The translations under genes were made by a program, and so were the position numbers. Shown here piece after piece: positions 11,752 through 23,932 of a stretch of DNA of 64,000 nt (position 1 is the first letter of the stretch; every line of letters begins with the position of its first letter). The notes below the pieces were generated by a model. The model did not search any database. It saw only the letters and a list, made by a program, of their open reading frames with translations, and had not been told where the DNA came from. The stretch comes from Diogma glabrata. Taxonomy: Eukaryota > Arthropoda > Insecta > Diptera > Cylindrotomidae. The stretch is taken from the NCBI GenBank assembly GCA_963693315.1, contig OY856186.1, positions 235,705,135 to 235,769,134 of the forward strand, given 5' to 3'.

Positions 11752-13319
11752 CCTCCGGGGGGTAAAGAATGGGCGTCCTCGACCATTGGTTTTATTCCCA
11801 AAGCTGCTAAATGGCTTGAAATTTTTTCAATGTCTGATGTTTCCTTTGCTGAATTTTTTGATTTTTCAAATTTTATTGTTGTTTTAGATGAATAGCGCTG
11901 AATACCAATATAGATGCATAATAATACTATCCCAATTGTCGAAATAGATATACTTCCTAATAATGACCAAATCCAGTTCTGGTGATCAATCTGTCTTAGA
12001 TAAACATGTTTTAGTTGTTTTCGATTTTCAATGTTTCCTTGGACAATATCGTCAATATTGATACTTGAAATTAATTGACGAGTAGCTGTAATATTGTGAA
12101 ATGCTCCTTGAATCTCTTTTATTTCACTTCTTATCTCGTATGACTGAAATTTCTTATTATTGAATGAAATTGAACAGTTTGAGAATGTAATTAGGAAGTT
12201 TCCATTCAATTTTCGATTACTTGGTCCACAGTCTGAAGACAGTGTTTCATTTTTAGCGTTGTTAATTAAAAGTTTATCTTCTGCGATGAATTGCATTGTT
12301 GTATCTTTTTCTGAAGTCACATTACAATGACTCTCGGTACCCATTATCAACGGTTTAACACAGCTATCTTCAAATTCTTGTATATCAGCATGCTTTTGTA
12401 CAAAACTTTTGTAGTTGGTAGTTGTGAATAATATCTGATTAGATTTGATAAGATGATGTGGATATTCTTTGATTAACGTATTATTAATATTTAATGGAAT
12501 AATCATCATTGCTGTAGAGGTTTGCTTTTCTAGTTTTGGAATCTGTAATATGTAAAGCAGTGTCTCATCGTTTGTTGCTATTTTAGGTGTGACGTATTGT
12601 AATGCTTCATCAGGTAATGAAATGTTTACGCCTTGGTTAACTAATAAATCTTTTATCAGAAGTATTTCCTTTATTGTTAAAATTTTATTACTTGTTAGCT
12701 CTGCTTTTGTCCTTATTATTGCTTCTTGAATATCTTCCAAGATGCCATTTATGGTATCGATGTTTATAATTGTAGCGATGATTTCAATTTCAGTTAGCGC
12801 TATCTTGTTGACCATAGTTGTATTTGCTAGCGCCCTATTTACCGTTTCAGTGATCAATTGTATTCGATGGTTTATTTTATCATTCATCTGGAACTGCTGA
12901 TTATTTTGACTTATTAACTCATTCATTGTGCTGTTGATAATTTCTAAATCTTGAGCGTCCGGATTACCGGCTAACCATTTCCAAGCTGACCCTAAAGCAT
13001 CCCATCGTTTGTGTCTAGTACTTTTAATAGGCTTAATTTGATAAAAGTTATCATTTAATTTTCTAGATTTTTGTTCTACAATTCTATTTAGTTCTAATCT
13101 ATCATCAATTTTATTTATTATAAATTTATTTATAGTTTTTACAGTAATTTCTAAATTAGTAAGATTTATTGGGTGTATTAGTTTGATATTGCCCACTTGT
13201 AATTTGCAATCATTATTTTTTATCAAAAGAATTGGATCATTATATAAATTTCTTATTTCTAATTTTTGAAATTTGTAACATTGAATTAGAACAACGAAAA
13301 TTAATAATTTTGAAATCAT
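11727..13319 (-). CDS. env: Errantivirus envelope glycoprotein
   Basis: 530-residue complete reading frame, minus strand. Family role: membrane glycoprotein made from a spliced RNA, cut by furin and related to baculovirus F-type fusion proteins. Visible features: a hydrophobic signal peptide (about residues 2-15); a dibasic furin-type site RHKR ending at residue 105; directly after it WDALGSAWKWLAGNPDAQDL, the conserved errantiviral fusion-region motif; a long helical region with many Asn; several N-x-S/T sites; a membrane segment at about 450-472 (LLGSISISTIGIVLLCIYIG); and a cytoplasmic tail of about 58 residues. It starts 23 bases after the end of pol. The final residues cross the polypurine-rich junction and enter the 3' LTR. 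No stop or frameshift is seen, so the protein looks complete. Confidence 0.93.
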
Positions 13320-13341
13320 TTTTCTGAAATGAAAATAAAAT

Positions 13342-16300
13342 TTAATTTATTGTATTTTTGACTCTTTTAATTTTGTTTTTATTTCTTTTTATATTTCTAT
13401 TATTTTTAAATGTTTTAAATGTTACATCTTTAATTTTTGTTTCGATTCCTCTAGGAAGAGCTTTCGTTCTTATATTAGGTTTTATAAAAATTACTTGATT
13501 TTCTTTTAGAACTGGGGGTTCTTCTTTTCTACAATTTTGTTTTAACATTTTATTCTTAGCTGATTCTAAATTATCGATTACATTTTTAAAAATTATGTTT
13601 GCCTGTGCATAAATTTCTTGTGGGTTAATTAAATTAGTTTGGTTGAAGATTACCTCATTTGGCGTGAAGCCAGTAGATGAATGCACAGAATTGTTATATA
13701 GTGCCACTGATAGTTCTATGGCCTGTGGAGTATTAGAATTAGAAATTTTGTTTTTATTCGTGTTGAATATTTCGATTAAAGTGGCGTGAGTCTTTTCGAT
13801 TTGACCGTTCGACTCAGAGGAAGAGGCGTATTCCAATCGAATATTTAGTCTATTCAAATACTCTTTAAACTGTATTGATTGAAATGTTGTTTCATGATCT
13901 GAAACTATGGTATTGGGAATACCGAAAAGAGTAAAATACCTTGTGAGTGCACCAGTAACATCTACTAGGTTTTTAGTATTTATGGGCAACATTTGAAGGT
14001 GCTTAGAAAATGAATCAATAATTGACAAAAAACTGACTTTATTAATACTGAAAATGTCTATATGAACTCTTTCCAGTGGTTTTTTTGTAGTTGGTCTTGG
14101 AGAAATTTTTATATTGTAGGGCTTTCGATCATATTTATGAGCGTTGCAAATAGTACATGTGTTGACATGGCTCTTAATCTTGCTTAGTAAGTTTGGGAAA
14201 AAATATGATCTCTTGATTTGATTTTCCACTTCTTTTATACCTCTGTGTGCCCTTTCATGTTCTTTAACAATGATTGCATTTTGGCGATCTATGTTTGTAA
14301 CATCTTCGACCATTCTAGTGAAGAAAACTAAATGACCATGTTCTGAAAAGTTTTCTCTGAAAGATTGTTGGATTTTGCCATACAATTCTTCAGGAGCAAG
14401 AATTGCTGATTGTTTGCCATTATGGAAATTTTTAATGAAATTAGTTATATCATCTAGCTGAAATGATTTTTTTGATATGATTATTCTTTTGAAATTTGTG
14501 AAAATATCTTCTGTGATGATTGTGTCGACATTTGAAATTTTAAAAATCAACTGATTTCTGTAATAATTTATAGGTCTTTCGGAAAAATGGATAAAATAAT
14601 CTTCAGAAGTTTCTGCAGAGTGAACTGTTTCTAAATCGCTACTATCACTTGCGGGATTTGCTACAACTTCTGGCTGCTCTTGAATAGGATTAACCAAAAT
14701 TTCATTAACGTTGAGTTCATTGGTTTTAGATGTAGAAGGCATTCTGCTAAGTGCATCTGCTACGACGTTGGCTTTTCCTTCTTTGTATACGACATCGTAT
14801 TCGTAATTTTCCAATTCAAGTCTCCATCTTAAAATTTTAGAGTTTTTTTCGGATGACTTTATGAATGTTAAAGGTTTGTGGTCAGTTATCAACGTGAATT
14901 TGTTACCGTAAAGGTATGGCTGATATTTTTTTACTGCCCATATTATTGCTAATGCTTCTTTTTCATTGACGGCATAATTTGTTTCAGTTTTATTAAGTGT
15001 TCTAGATGCAAAAGCTACCGGTCTTTCAACATTGTTCTGAGTTTGTGAGAGAACTGCACCTAAAGCAAATTCGGATGCGTCTGTTGTCAAAATAAATGGT
15101 TTGTTAAAGTCAGGGTAGGCAAGTACCTGATCGGTTGCTATTGTATTTTTTAATGTTTCAAATGATTTGATATACTCTTGATCTGTTCGATCCAATGGTA
15201 TATCCTTTTTCAAATATTTCGTCATGTGCTTAGCAATTTTTGAATAATCTTTAATGAATCGTCTATAATACCCAGAAAGACCGAGAAATTGTTTAATTTC
15301 TTTCTGGTTTTTTGGTAATGGCCAATCTAAAATTTTTCTAATTTTATCTCTATTAGGTTTTACACCGTCTTCGGTTATAACGTGCCCTAAAAATTCAGTT
15401 TCGCGTTTTAAAAACTCGCATTTGTCTAGTTGGATTTTTAAATTGAATTGTGATAATCTTTTCAAAACTATGTTTAGATTATTTATGTGATTTTCAAGAT
15501 TTGTTTCTACTACGATTATATCGTCTAGGTAAACATGGCAAATATTACCTAGGAGACCATTTAATACGCCGTTCATTGCTCTTTGGAATGTAGCTGGTCC
15601 GTTTTTTAAACCAAAAGGCATTCGACAAAATTCGAAATGTCCTTTATTCGTAGAAAAAGCTGTTTTTTCTTGCGACTTGGCATCCATTGGTATCTGATGG
15701 AATCCCGATTTCAGATCTAATGTTGTAAAATATTCTGCTTTTCCTAAATTGTCTAGAATTTCTTCAATTTGAGGTATGGGAAACTTATCGTCTATTGTTT
15801 TCTCGTTTAACCTACGGTAGTCTATGACAACTCGTATCTTTCGTGTGCCAGATGCGTCTCCTTTTTTTGGGACCACCCAAATAGGTGACGAGTAAGGGCT
15901 ACTGGAATTTTTTATAATACCGCTGTCAAGCATCTCTTGTACTTGATTCTCGACGTCTTGTTTAAAAGCGTGAGGATATCTATACGTTTTAGTATAGACT
16001 GGCATTTCGTCTTTTGTTTGAATTCTATGTTTAATTATGTTAGTAGTAGACAGTTTTTCGTTTTGCCGTAACAACACTGCTTGATTTTTGTAAATAATTT
16101 TAACAAGTGCTTCTAGCTCATGTTTGTTTAGGTGATCGGTTCGAATTAAACCTTTGATCGTTTCTATACTAATAATGGAATTGTTAATGATAGGTATAGG
16201 ATTTAATGTTTCGAAATTATTTATTTTTAGTTCTAATTTGGGTAAACAATTCGGCGGATCCGGATCGTTTGTAAGAATTTTAACTACTGTTTTATTGTTT

Positions 16301-16777
16301 TTCGCTTTATACAGACCTGGTTGGATTGTTATATCTTTATTTAAATGACCGAATTCTGGTACAAACCAGTCACCAGTTTCTTCTGTATTAAATATTACAA
16401 TGTGGTTGTAAAAGTTTTCGGTTGGATAATACCGGAAAAATTTGAATTTTATATTATTTAGTGTAATGGTGTTAGACTGGTAGTTTTGCTTTAGTTTCAG
16501 CCATATATTGCGATCCTAGTATTCCATCGAAAAATCGGTGGAAGTCTAGCTCGTGATATGTTTGTATAGGCAAATTTTTACCTAATAAATTTATTTTGCT
16601 CTTTTTAATTGAGTTGTGAACTCCTAGTATGTTTTTTACGGATATAGTTTGTAATTCTAGTAAATCAATTGGAATTATACCAGGTTTAATAATGTTTTTA
16701 TTAGCACCTGTATCTATTAAAATTTTAATTTGTTTATTTAAGTACGTGTTATTTAAGATTAGATATGGTAAAAAGTT
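13342..16777 (-). pseudogene. pol: Errantivirus pol (PR-RT-RNase H-IN), single frameshift
   Basis: The protease frame lies -1 to gag and carries DTGANKN (active-site Asp at about 16714) and FFDGILG (about 16520). Near 16510 homology moves to the next frame; the protease frame then stops at 16472-16474. The second frame is open to 13342 (911 residues from 16077, with homology continuing upstream). Counting from 16077: RT with DYRRLN, MPFGLKN and YLDD (about 183-186); RNase H with TTDASEFALGAV and TDHKPL; integrase with an H-H-C-C zinc region (HERAHRG ... CTICNAHK) and D,D,E core residues (HIDIF, VSDHETTF, SNGQIEKTH). The length and order match 17.6-like Pol. The shift looks like one extra base, so a full Gag-Pol would not be made unless the base is a sequencing error. 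Confidence 0.88.
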
Positions 16778-17838
16778 TAGCCTTCCGCGTCTGAATCCTG
16801 AAGTTCCCGAAAATTTATCTCTGTTGGGATTAATTCTTCCAAGTTTTCATTCTCTAAACTATTTTCTTCATATTCTACATTATCTGGGTTTGGATATATT
16901 TCGTGATTGTTTATAATTTTTTTATTAAAGGGCTGCCTAGACCTTAAAGAAGGATCTACCTCCATTGGTATTGGTTCATTGTTTGATTTCCAATGCTGTT
17001 TTGAATTAACGAGACTGTTAAACTGTTTGGGTTTGTTTTGTATTTCGAAAACGTTTGGTTTTTTAACATTAGATGCGTACATCTGTTGGTTAGTATTTGG
17101 TTTTCTTGAATTATTTGAAATAATTTCATTTGAATTAAATTTACAAAGGAACGCGTATGCTTCTTCTATGTTTTTCGGTCTCGCTGCCTGAGCGTATCCA
17201 AAGTATGGCCTTCTTAAGCCAGATAAAAATGCGGCTAATGCGTCTTCATCTATAAACGTGTTTATAGCTTGCCATGAAGCATTATATAAATGATTTTGCT
17301 TCGATAAAGTTTTAATATTTTGAATTATTTCTTTTACTTTATTATAGTAAAAATGAACGGATGTTGCGTCACCTTGTTTGGTAGACCACAACTGGGATTT
17401 GTAATAGGAAAGTTCTTGTCTATCCCCTAAAGATTCTATAAGAATTGTTTTAATTTCTGCAAAATTTTGGGGATTGCCGGCCAGACATAGGATGTCCTTG
17501 GCTTTCCTTTCGATTTTGTTACTAATTGCTTGCAGATATAAATTATATTGCTGCTTAGTAACGATTGGTAAGAAGACATTCAATGTGTCTTCAACTGTTT
17601 TTAACCATGCATTTAACTGCTTCCTGTTGCCGTCAAATGCAGGTATAGATTTGATTGGATCTGGAATGCGGAATAAATCTCTTACTCCTTCATTCCATTT
17701 TTTAACTTCATTTTCTTGTAAACTTTTATCAAGATGGGTATTGATCGTTGACATTTGTCTGTCTTGATCCTCTTGTTTTGCCGACAACATATTGAGTTGT
17801 TGGACAATTTGTGCTAGTTGATTATTAACTTCTTCCAT
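16777..17838 (-). CDS. gag: Errantivirus Gag
   Basis: 353-residue open frame, starting MEEVNNQLAQIVQQLN. It has an N-terminal coiled-coil-like region (about 1-45), a capsid-type helical region (about 60-220, including FDGNRKQLNAWLKTVED) and an Asn/Lys-rich, acidic C-terminus (ENENLEELIPTEINFREL). There is no CCHC zinc knuckle, as usual for the 17.6/gypsy branch. Family role: particle formation and RNA packaging. An in-frame A AAU UUU heptamer eleven codons before the stop fits -1 frameshifting into pol. The frame is intact. Confidence 0.88.
   Translation of the reverse strand: MEEVNNQLAQIVQQLNMLSAKQEDQDRQMSTINTHLDKSLQENEVKKWNEGVRDLFRIPDPIKSIPAFDGNRKQLNAWLKTVEDTLNVFLPIVTKQQYNLYLQAISNKIERKAKDILCLAGNPQNFAEIKTILIESLGDRQELSYYKSQLWSTKQGDATSVHFYYNKVKEIIQNIKTLSKQNHLYNASWQAINTFIDEDALAAFLSGLRRPYFGYAQAARPKNIEEAYAFLCKFNSNEIISNNSRKPNTNQQMYASNVKKPNVFEIQNKPKQFNSLVNSKQHWKSNNEPIPMEVDPSLRSRQPFNKKIINNHEIYPNPDNVEYEENSLENENLEELIPTEINFRELQDSDAEG
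16810..16816 (-). promoter_or_regulatory. Candidate -1 frameshift heptamer (gag-pol)
   Basis: On the coding strand the heptamer A AAT TTT is in the gag register (X XXY YYZ). The -1 frame downstream is open through the protease motif. I did not fold the downstream RNA. Confidence 0.6.
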
Positions 17839-17889
17839 ATCGTATGGATTTTATCAACTAAGTCACAAAAAAAAATTTTTATTTATATT

Positions 17890-18370
17890 TTTAGCTTTTC
17901 GAGCCTATCTAGTAGTACTCGATGGATACTAACGCCGTATAAACTAAGCTGATGTTTCTGAACTTTTATCTGGTTCGTACCTATCTGGTAGTATACGAAA
18001 AAAATTAACCCAAACTATTTTCAAAAGACAAAGCTTTGTTTATTTAATTTTTAGCTTTTCGAGCCTATCTAGTAGTACTCGATGGATACTAACGCCGTAT
18101 AAACGAAACTGATGTTTCCAAACTATTATTTGGTTCGTACCTATCTGGTAGTATACGAAAAAATTGACCCAAACTATATTTAGAACCAAAGTTTTTTGTT
18201 TATTTCACTATTAGTTTTTCAAGCCTATCTTGTAGTACTTGATGGATACTAAAACCGTATAAATTTAGGTAATAATTTTAAATTTTAAATTTTGTGTTCG
18301 TACCTATCTTGTAGTATACGAGAGAAAAAATTTTATTTCCACAAAACACAACAAAAATTGTTAAATTAAA
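17890..18370 (-). promoter_or_regulatory. Leader array: 6 x CCTATCTNGTAGTA, about 80-bp period
   Basis: Three 160-bp units in the errantivirus leader, each with two copies of the 14-mer CCTATCTNGTAGTA, at 17904, 17980, 18064, 18140, 18224 and 18303 (plus-strand reading). Copies alternate between a TCGAG...CTCGA context and a CGTA...TACG context, so each sits in a partial dyad. Spacings are 76, 84, 76, 84 and 79 bp. The errantivirus gypsy carries an insulator made of repeated protein-binding sites at this place, so a comparable role is an inference. Confidence 0.75.
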
Positions 18371-18830
18371 CTTAAAATTCTTACCTCTGCTGTTAGTTCG
18401 GAGTAGCTAGTAATGTGAAGCGGCGTGAACACAAATCCTCTAGGCGGTTAAAACCTTCAGCCCGAGATGTCACGGTCTTTTGTTAATCAGAATTTAATCG
18501 ACTTAATTTTTAGATTCACTCTAAAATAGTCAAGAGTGAGTATATTCTACTCTCTTTAAAATAGGATTCTCTATTTATCAATCAAGAAAAAGTATAGAGC
18601 GAGTATATTGTACTCCCTTAAAAAGGATTCTCTATCTTTCAATTAATTAAACAACGTAGAGCGAGTGTATTCCACTCCCTTTTAATTAAAGATTTCCAAA
18701 CTAAACTTTGTGAATCACAAATCAATCAAAAAAAAACACTTATAACAAAAAACACTTGGACGGAATCACTATTAATTAATTTTTTTTTATTAATTATTGC
18801 ACTGTTTTAACAACACACTACTTAGAAACT
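18371..18830 (-). other. Errantivirus leader, remainder
   Basis: Non-coding. Holds a second, weaker repeat: GAGCGAGTATATT / GAGCGAGTGTATTCCACTCCC units at about 18530-18690, each followed by a TCTCTAT-like word. May contain packaging or promoter elements; none can be assigned. Confidence 0.5.
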
Positions 18831-18848
18831 CCACTGTGCGGCTGCGCC
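18831..18848 (-). other. Errantivirus primer-binding site
   Basis: GGCGCAGCCGCACAGTGG on the coding strand directly follows the 5' LTR, beginning with the GGCGCA seen in several errantiviral PBSs. The tRNA was not verified. Confidence 0.65.
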
Positions 18849-19631
<783 letters not shown>

Positions 19632-19713
19632 ATGTAATAAAAAACGATATTCGGTTTTTAGCTCTAAAAATTTAATTTTTATATAAGTATTATAAAAACC
19701 ATTGGCGCTACGC

Positions 19714-19743
19714 GTTTCGTTACGTCTCCCGTAACATCTTCAG
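19714..19743 (-). ncRNA. Hammerhead-ribozyme-like motif, PLE-A left copy
   Basis: Coding strand: core CTGAAGA, a 6-bp stem GTTACG / CGTAAC with a GGAGA loop, then GAAAC. This fits the conserved core (CUGANGA ... GAAA) of the hammerhead motifs known in PLE terminal repeats. Stems I and III are short and not convincingly resolved. Confidence 0.5.
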
Positions 19744-20245
19744 GCGAAAATTCTTAAAATAATATAAAATATAAAAACTATAAAAAAATAATTTGTCAAA
19801 AGTTATTCTAACACAAAATTATTAGATAATCAACAAAACGTTAAAAACTTAAAAGGCTAATACAACTCACATATAAATTAAATTAAAAATCCTTAGGATA
19901 CACTAAACATCAACAAACATTATTTTGTAATTAATTAAAAACACAATATTTTTGATTTGTCAAATAAATTATGAAAATTATGAAAAAATTATTATGTACA
20001 GAGGAAACATCAAAAACAAAGAAATCTTATTGAAAATTGAGAGTAATTATTTTTAATATATATATAGACTTCTCTCCTCATACTGTATGAATCACTTGAG
20101 CGCCATAGAAAACAATTCCTATGAAACACACACACAAAATCAATAAGGTTAAACTGATCTTTTCTTTTTTCATTTCATGTACATGCCGATAATTCCTAAC
20201 GTAAAAACAACAAGGTCAATATTCGATGAATAGAAAAGCGCTATG

Positions 20246-20923
20246 TTATAATAAAATATTATTGTAAAATTGCAAAATATCTGACTCCGTTTGTTTGTTT
20301 AAAGTGGATTTACGTTTTTTGATCATTAACAACTCTAATAATTGTCTTTTCTTAAAGTTGGATTCCTTTTCCAAAATTTTAACGTTATCCATCGTTATTG
20401 TATGGTTATGCTCTTTTAAGTGCTTCGATAGGGAACTATTATCAGGAGGAGAATCATGGGTATGTTGGTATAATCTCTTCTCCATGTACTGTTTGGTTTG
20501 ACCTACATATGTTTCTTTGCAAGAGCATTCTATCTCGTAAACTACCAATGATTGCTTTCCTTTTGGGTCACTGTTTTTAGTTTTGGTAAAAATTGATTGG
20601 CCCAAACATACACACGATCTACCGACTGCTTTTATATTATGTCGTTTTAATAACGATTTTATGTTTTCAAACATATGTTTCACATAAGGCAAGGATACGT
20701 ATTTGGTAATCTCCGCATTGTCTACGGGTACTTTATCAGCTGACAACTTATGTTTACAATTTGCAGTTCTGATGCCATTTTTTATCATTTTTATCGGATA
20801 ATTATTTAGTTTAAGCGTTTTTTCTAAAAGTTCAAGATTTTCAGAGTGAAACTTTTTATCAGAAATTTCAAAAATTTTATTTGCTAATAACGAAATAGTA
20901 TTCTTTTTATAACTCAAAGGCAA
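20246..20923 (-). CDS. PLE-A GIY-YIG endonuclease fragment (left copy)
   Basis: 225-residue open frame, the C-terminal part of a PLE polyprotein. An N-terminal basic region with a Cys/His motif (CKHKL) and CVCLGQSIF precedes the GIY-YIG domain: VVYEIECSCKETYVGQTKQ (catalytic Tyr pair region), the following RLYQHTHD, and a conserved Asn in TLNKQTESD. Family role: nicks target DNA to prime reverse transcription. No RT remains in this copy. The start codon is just the first Met in a 5'-truncated frame, so expression is unlikely. Confidence 0.82.
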   Translation of the reverse strand: MPLSYKKNTISLLANKIFEISDKKFHSENLELLEKTLKLNNYPIKMIKNGIRTANCKHKLSADKVPVDNAEITKYVSLPYVKHMFENIKSLLKRHNIKAVGRSCVCLGQSIFTKTKNSDPKGKQSLVVYEIECSCKETYVGQTKQYMEKRLYQHTHDSPPDNSSLSKHLKEHNHTITMDNVKILEKESNFKKRQLLELLMIKKRKSTLNKQTESDILQFYNNILL

Positions 20924-20958
20924 CCAAGAATTATAATCTAAATACCGTCCTGACCAAG

Positions 20959-21610
20959 TATTTCGTTATTAGCAAATAAAATTTTTGAAATTTCTGATAA
21001 AAAGTTTCACTCTGAAAATCTTGAACTTTTAGAAAAAACGCTTAAACTAAATAATTATCCGATAAAAATGATAAAAAATGGCATCAGAACTGCAAATTGT
21101 AAACATAAGTTGTCAGCTGATAAAGTACCCGTAGACAATGCGGAGATTACCAAATACGTATCCTTGCCTTATGTGAAACATATGTTTGAAAACATAAAAT
21201 CGTTATTAAAACGACATAATATAAAAGCAGTCGGTAGATCGTGTGTATGTTTGGGCCAATCAATTTTTACCAAAACTAAAAACAGTGACCCAAAAGGAAA
21301 GCAATCATTGGTAGTTTACGAGATAGAATGCTCTTGCAAAGAAACATATGTAGGTCAAACCAAACAGTACATGGAGAAGAGATTATACCAACATACCCAT
21401 GATTCTCCTCCTGATAATAGTTCCCTATCGAAGCACTTAAAAGAGCATAACCATACAATAACGATGGATAACGTTAAAATTTTGGAAAAGGAATCCAACT
21501 TTAAGAAAAGACAATTATTAGAGTTGTTAATGATCAAAAAACGTAAATCCACTTTAAACAAACAAACGGAGTCAGATATTTTGCAATTTTACAATAATAT
21601 TTTATTATAA
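20959..21610 (+). CDS. PLE-A GIY-YIG endonuclease fragment (right copy)
   Basis: Mirror copy of 20246-20898. The first Met is at 21068 but homology starts at 20959. It gives the same 180 C-terminal residues including YVGQTKQ and RLYQHTHD, with no amino-acid difference seen in the overlap. It is truncated at nearly the same 5' position as its partner. Confidence 0.82.
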
Positions 21611-22113
21611 CATAGCGCTTTTTTATTCATCGAATATTGACCTTGTTGTTTTTACGTTAGGAATTATCGGCATGTACATGAAATGAAAAAAGAAAAGATC
21701 AGTTTAACCTTATTGATTTTGTGTGTGTGTTTCATAGGAATTGTTTTCTATGGCGCTCAAGTGATTCATACAGTATGAGGAGAGAAGTCTATATATATAT
21801 TAAAAATAATTACTCTCAATTTTCAATAAGATTTCTTTGTTTTTGATGTTTCCTCTGTACATAATAATTTTTTCATAATTTTCATAATTTATTTGACAAA
21901 TCAAAAATATTGTGTTTTTAATTAATTACAAAATAATGTTTGTTGATGTTTAGTGTATCCTAAGGATTTTTAATTTAATTTATATGTGAGTTGTATTAGC
22001 CTTTTAAGTTTTTAACGTTTTTGTTGATTATCTAATAATTTTGTGTTAGAATAACTTTTGACAAATTATTTTTTTATAGTTTTTATATTTTATATTATTT
22101 TAAGAATTTTCGC

Positions 22114-22143
22114 CTGAAGATGTTACGGGAGACGTAACGAAAC
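22114..22143 (+). ncRNA. Hammerhead-ribozyme-like motif, PLE-A right copy
   Basis: CTGAAGA (22114-22120), hairpin, GAAAC (22139-22143). Identical to the left copy in inverse orientation. Confidence 0.5.
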
Positions 22144-22260
22144 GCGTAGCGCCAATGGTTTTTATAATACTTATATAAAAATTAAATTTTTAGAGCTAAA
22201 AACCGAATATCGTTTTTTATTACAAAATATAATCAAGCTCAATAACTTTTTTAAAAAATT

Positions 22261-22494
<234 letters not shown>

Positions 22495-22875
22495 AATTTT
22501 TTTTTCATTTTGATCTTCCGTCTCCGCTTATCATATATAGTCGTTTGGCACCAAAATTTTCCCGAAATTCCGAGATGAAGCACGCTGCAATAGGTGGATT
22601 TTTATATGAAATCTACCTAAAAGCGTTAATTCACATACGATACTATGTTATACAAGTAATTTACATATACTTAACTAATCTTGACTTTCAAAGTCCCGAA
22701 ATCATCGTTTAAACTGCAATTAAATAGGTAAAAACTCAAAAAACACAAAGGCTGTGACACAGAAATTTTTTTTTATTTCTTGTGATTCGTAAGTATTTAC
22801 AAATTATCATGTCAAAGTGTTTTGATGACAAAATACAAAAATTAAAATAATTTCATTGAAATCTTTTTTTCTTCA
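22495..22875. repeat. Old repeat with segment S (22616-22730)
   Basis: Segment S, including ATACGATACTATGTTATACA and GATTTCGGGACTTTGA-like words, recurs inverted at 29745-29835. It is preceded by a near-palindrome AGGTGGATTT...AAATCTACCT (about 22592-22618). The rest is unassigned. Confidence 0.55.
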
Positions 22876-23887
22876 CCCAGGTTAGAAATGCCAAGGCTTA
22901 TGGAATGGGCCAAGCTTGGCCCAAGCTTGGAAAACTAAGAAATGATTATCAAGGCATGGCCAAGTCTTAGTCTGATACACTTTGTCATACTAAGCCAATG
23001 GTTAAAATAAATAAATAAGTTTATCATTTGACTACTATATTTAGTTTTGGGCCAAGCTTGGTCCAATGTTGAAACAAATTTATTGTAATACCCAGGTTGG
23101 AAATACCAAGGCTTATCGAATGGGCCAAGCTTGGCCCAAGCTTGGAAAACTAAGAAATGATTATAAAGGCATGTCCAAGCGTTAGTCTGATACATTTTGT
23201 CATACTAAGCCAATGGTTAAAATAAATAAATGTAAATTGTATCTTTTGACTACTATATTTAGTTTTGGGCCAAGCTTGGTTCAATGTTGAAACAAATTTA
23301 TTGTAATCGTTATATAATTTCAGCATTTGTGCAATGATGGACTGTAACCAACAAATTTACAATATATGAGGAAATTCCACTACAATACCCGGGTAATAAA
23401 AGGCTAAGGAGCCAGACCTGCGCCAAGCAACAGCTTTCGGGGTTTTGGCCAGACTTAATATTTTCAAATGGCCCAAGTTTGTGCCAAGTTTGGACTGATG
23501 TCCTTGGGCCATGTCTGGCAAATAAGACTTGGGCTAGATCTACCAAACCAATTTTTTTTCCAGACCTCCTTTAAATGTGTGGAAAGAAGTTGTTGAAAGA
23601 GTAACATTTATAAAATTAGAGAAAAGCTTAAAATGACTTGCATATGTTTACACTACATTAGAATAGTAAATAATGCGTAACATAATAAACTGAATCTTGG
23701 TTCAGTCTAGGCATTCTGTAACCAAAGTAAGCTAGCCAAGTATTATACTGCATTATACATTAAAATGCAATATTTAAAAATATACTTTTTTAATATGTTT
23801 ATTTTTAATTTTAAATTTTATTAATAATCATATAAACTTCCTTATAGTAACAGTTTGAATTTGATTTTTTATTTTAATGAATATCGA

Positions 23888-23909
23888 TTTCGACTTACGT
23901 CATCCTCAG
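23888..23909 (-). ncRNA. Hammerhead-like core, PLE-B left copy
   Basis: Coding strand CTGAGGA, then T, stem GAC-GTAA-GTC, then GAAA. Same layout as in PLE-A but a different sequence. Stems I and III not resolved. Confidence 0.42.
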
Positions 23910-23932
23910 TTCTTAAATTATGATTACAATCT

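Larger units (their letters stand above)
19634..22223. mobile_element. PLE-A: head-to-head pair of Penelope-like copies (palindrome)
   Basis: Two near-identical 1.26-kb arms (19634-20898 minus, 20959-22223 plus) around a 60-bp spacer. Each arm is a 5'-truncated Penelope-like element with the RT-to-endonuclease region, the GIY-YIG endonuclease, a 3' UTR and a terminal region with a hammerhead-like motif. The left copy extends slightly further 5' than the right. (TA)n lies on both sides. Confidence 0.85.

Noticed and set aside
16510..16510. Treating the pol frame change as a second programmed frameshift
   Set aside because: No slip heptamer or pause feature noted there, and protease-RT is normally one frame in this family; a mutation or sequencing error is simpler.
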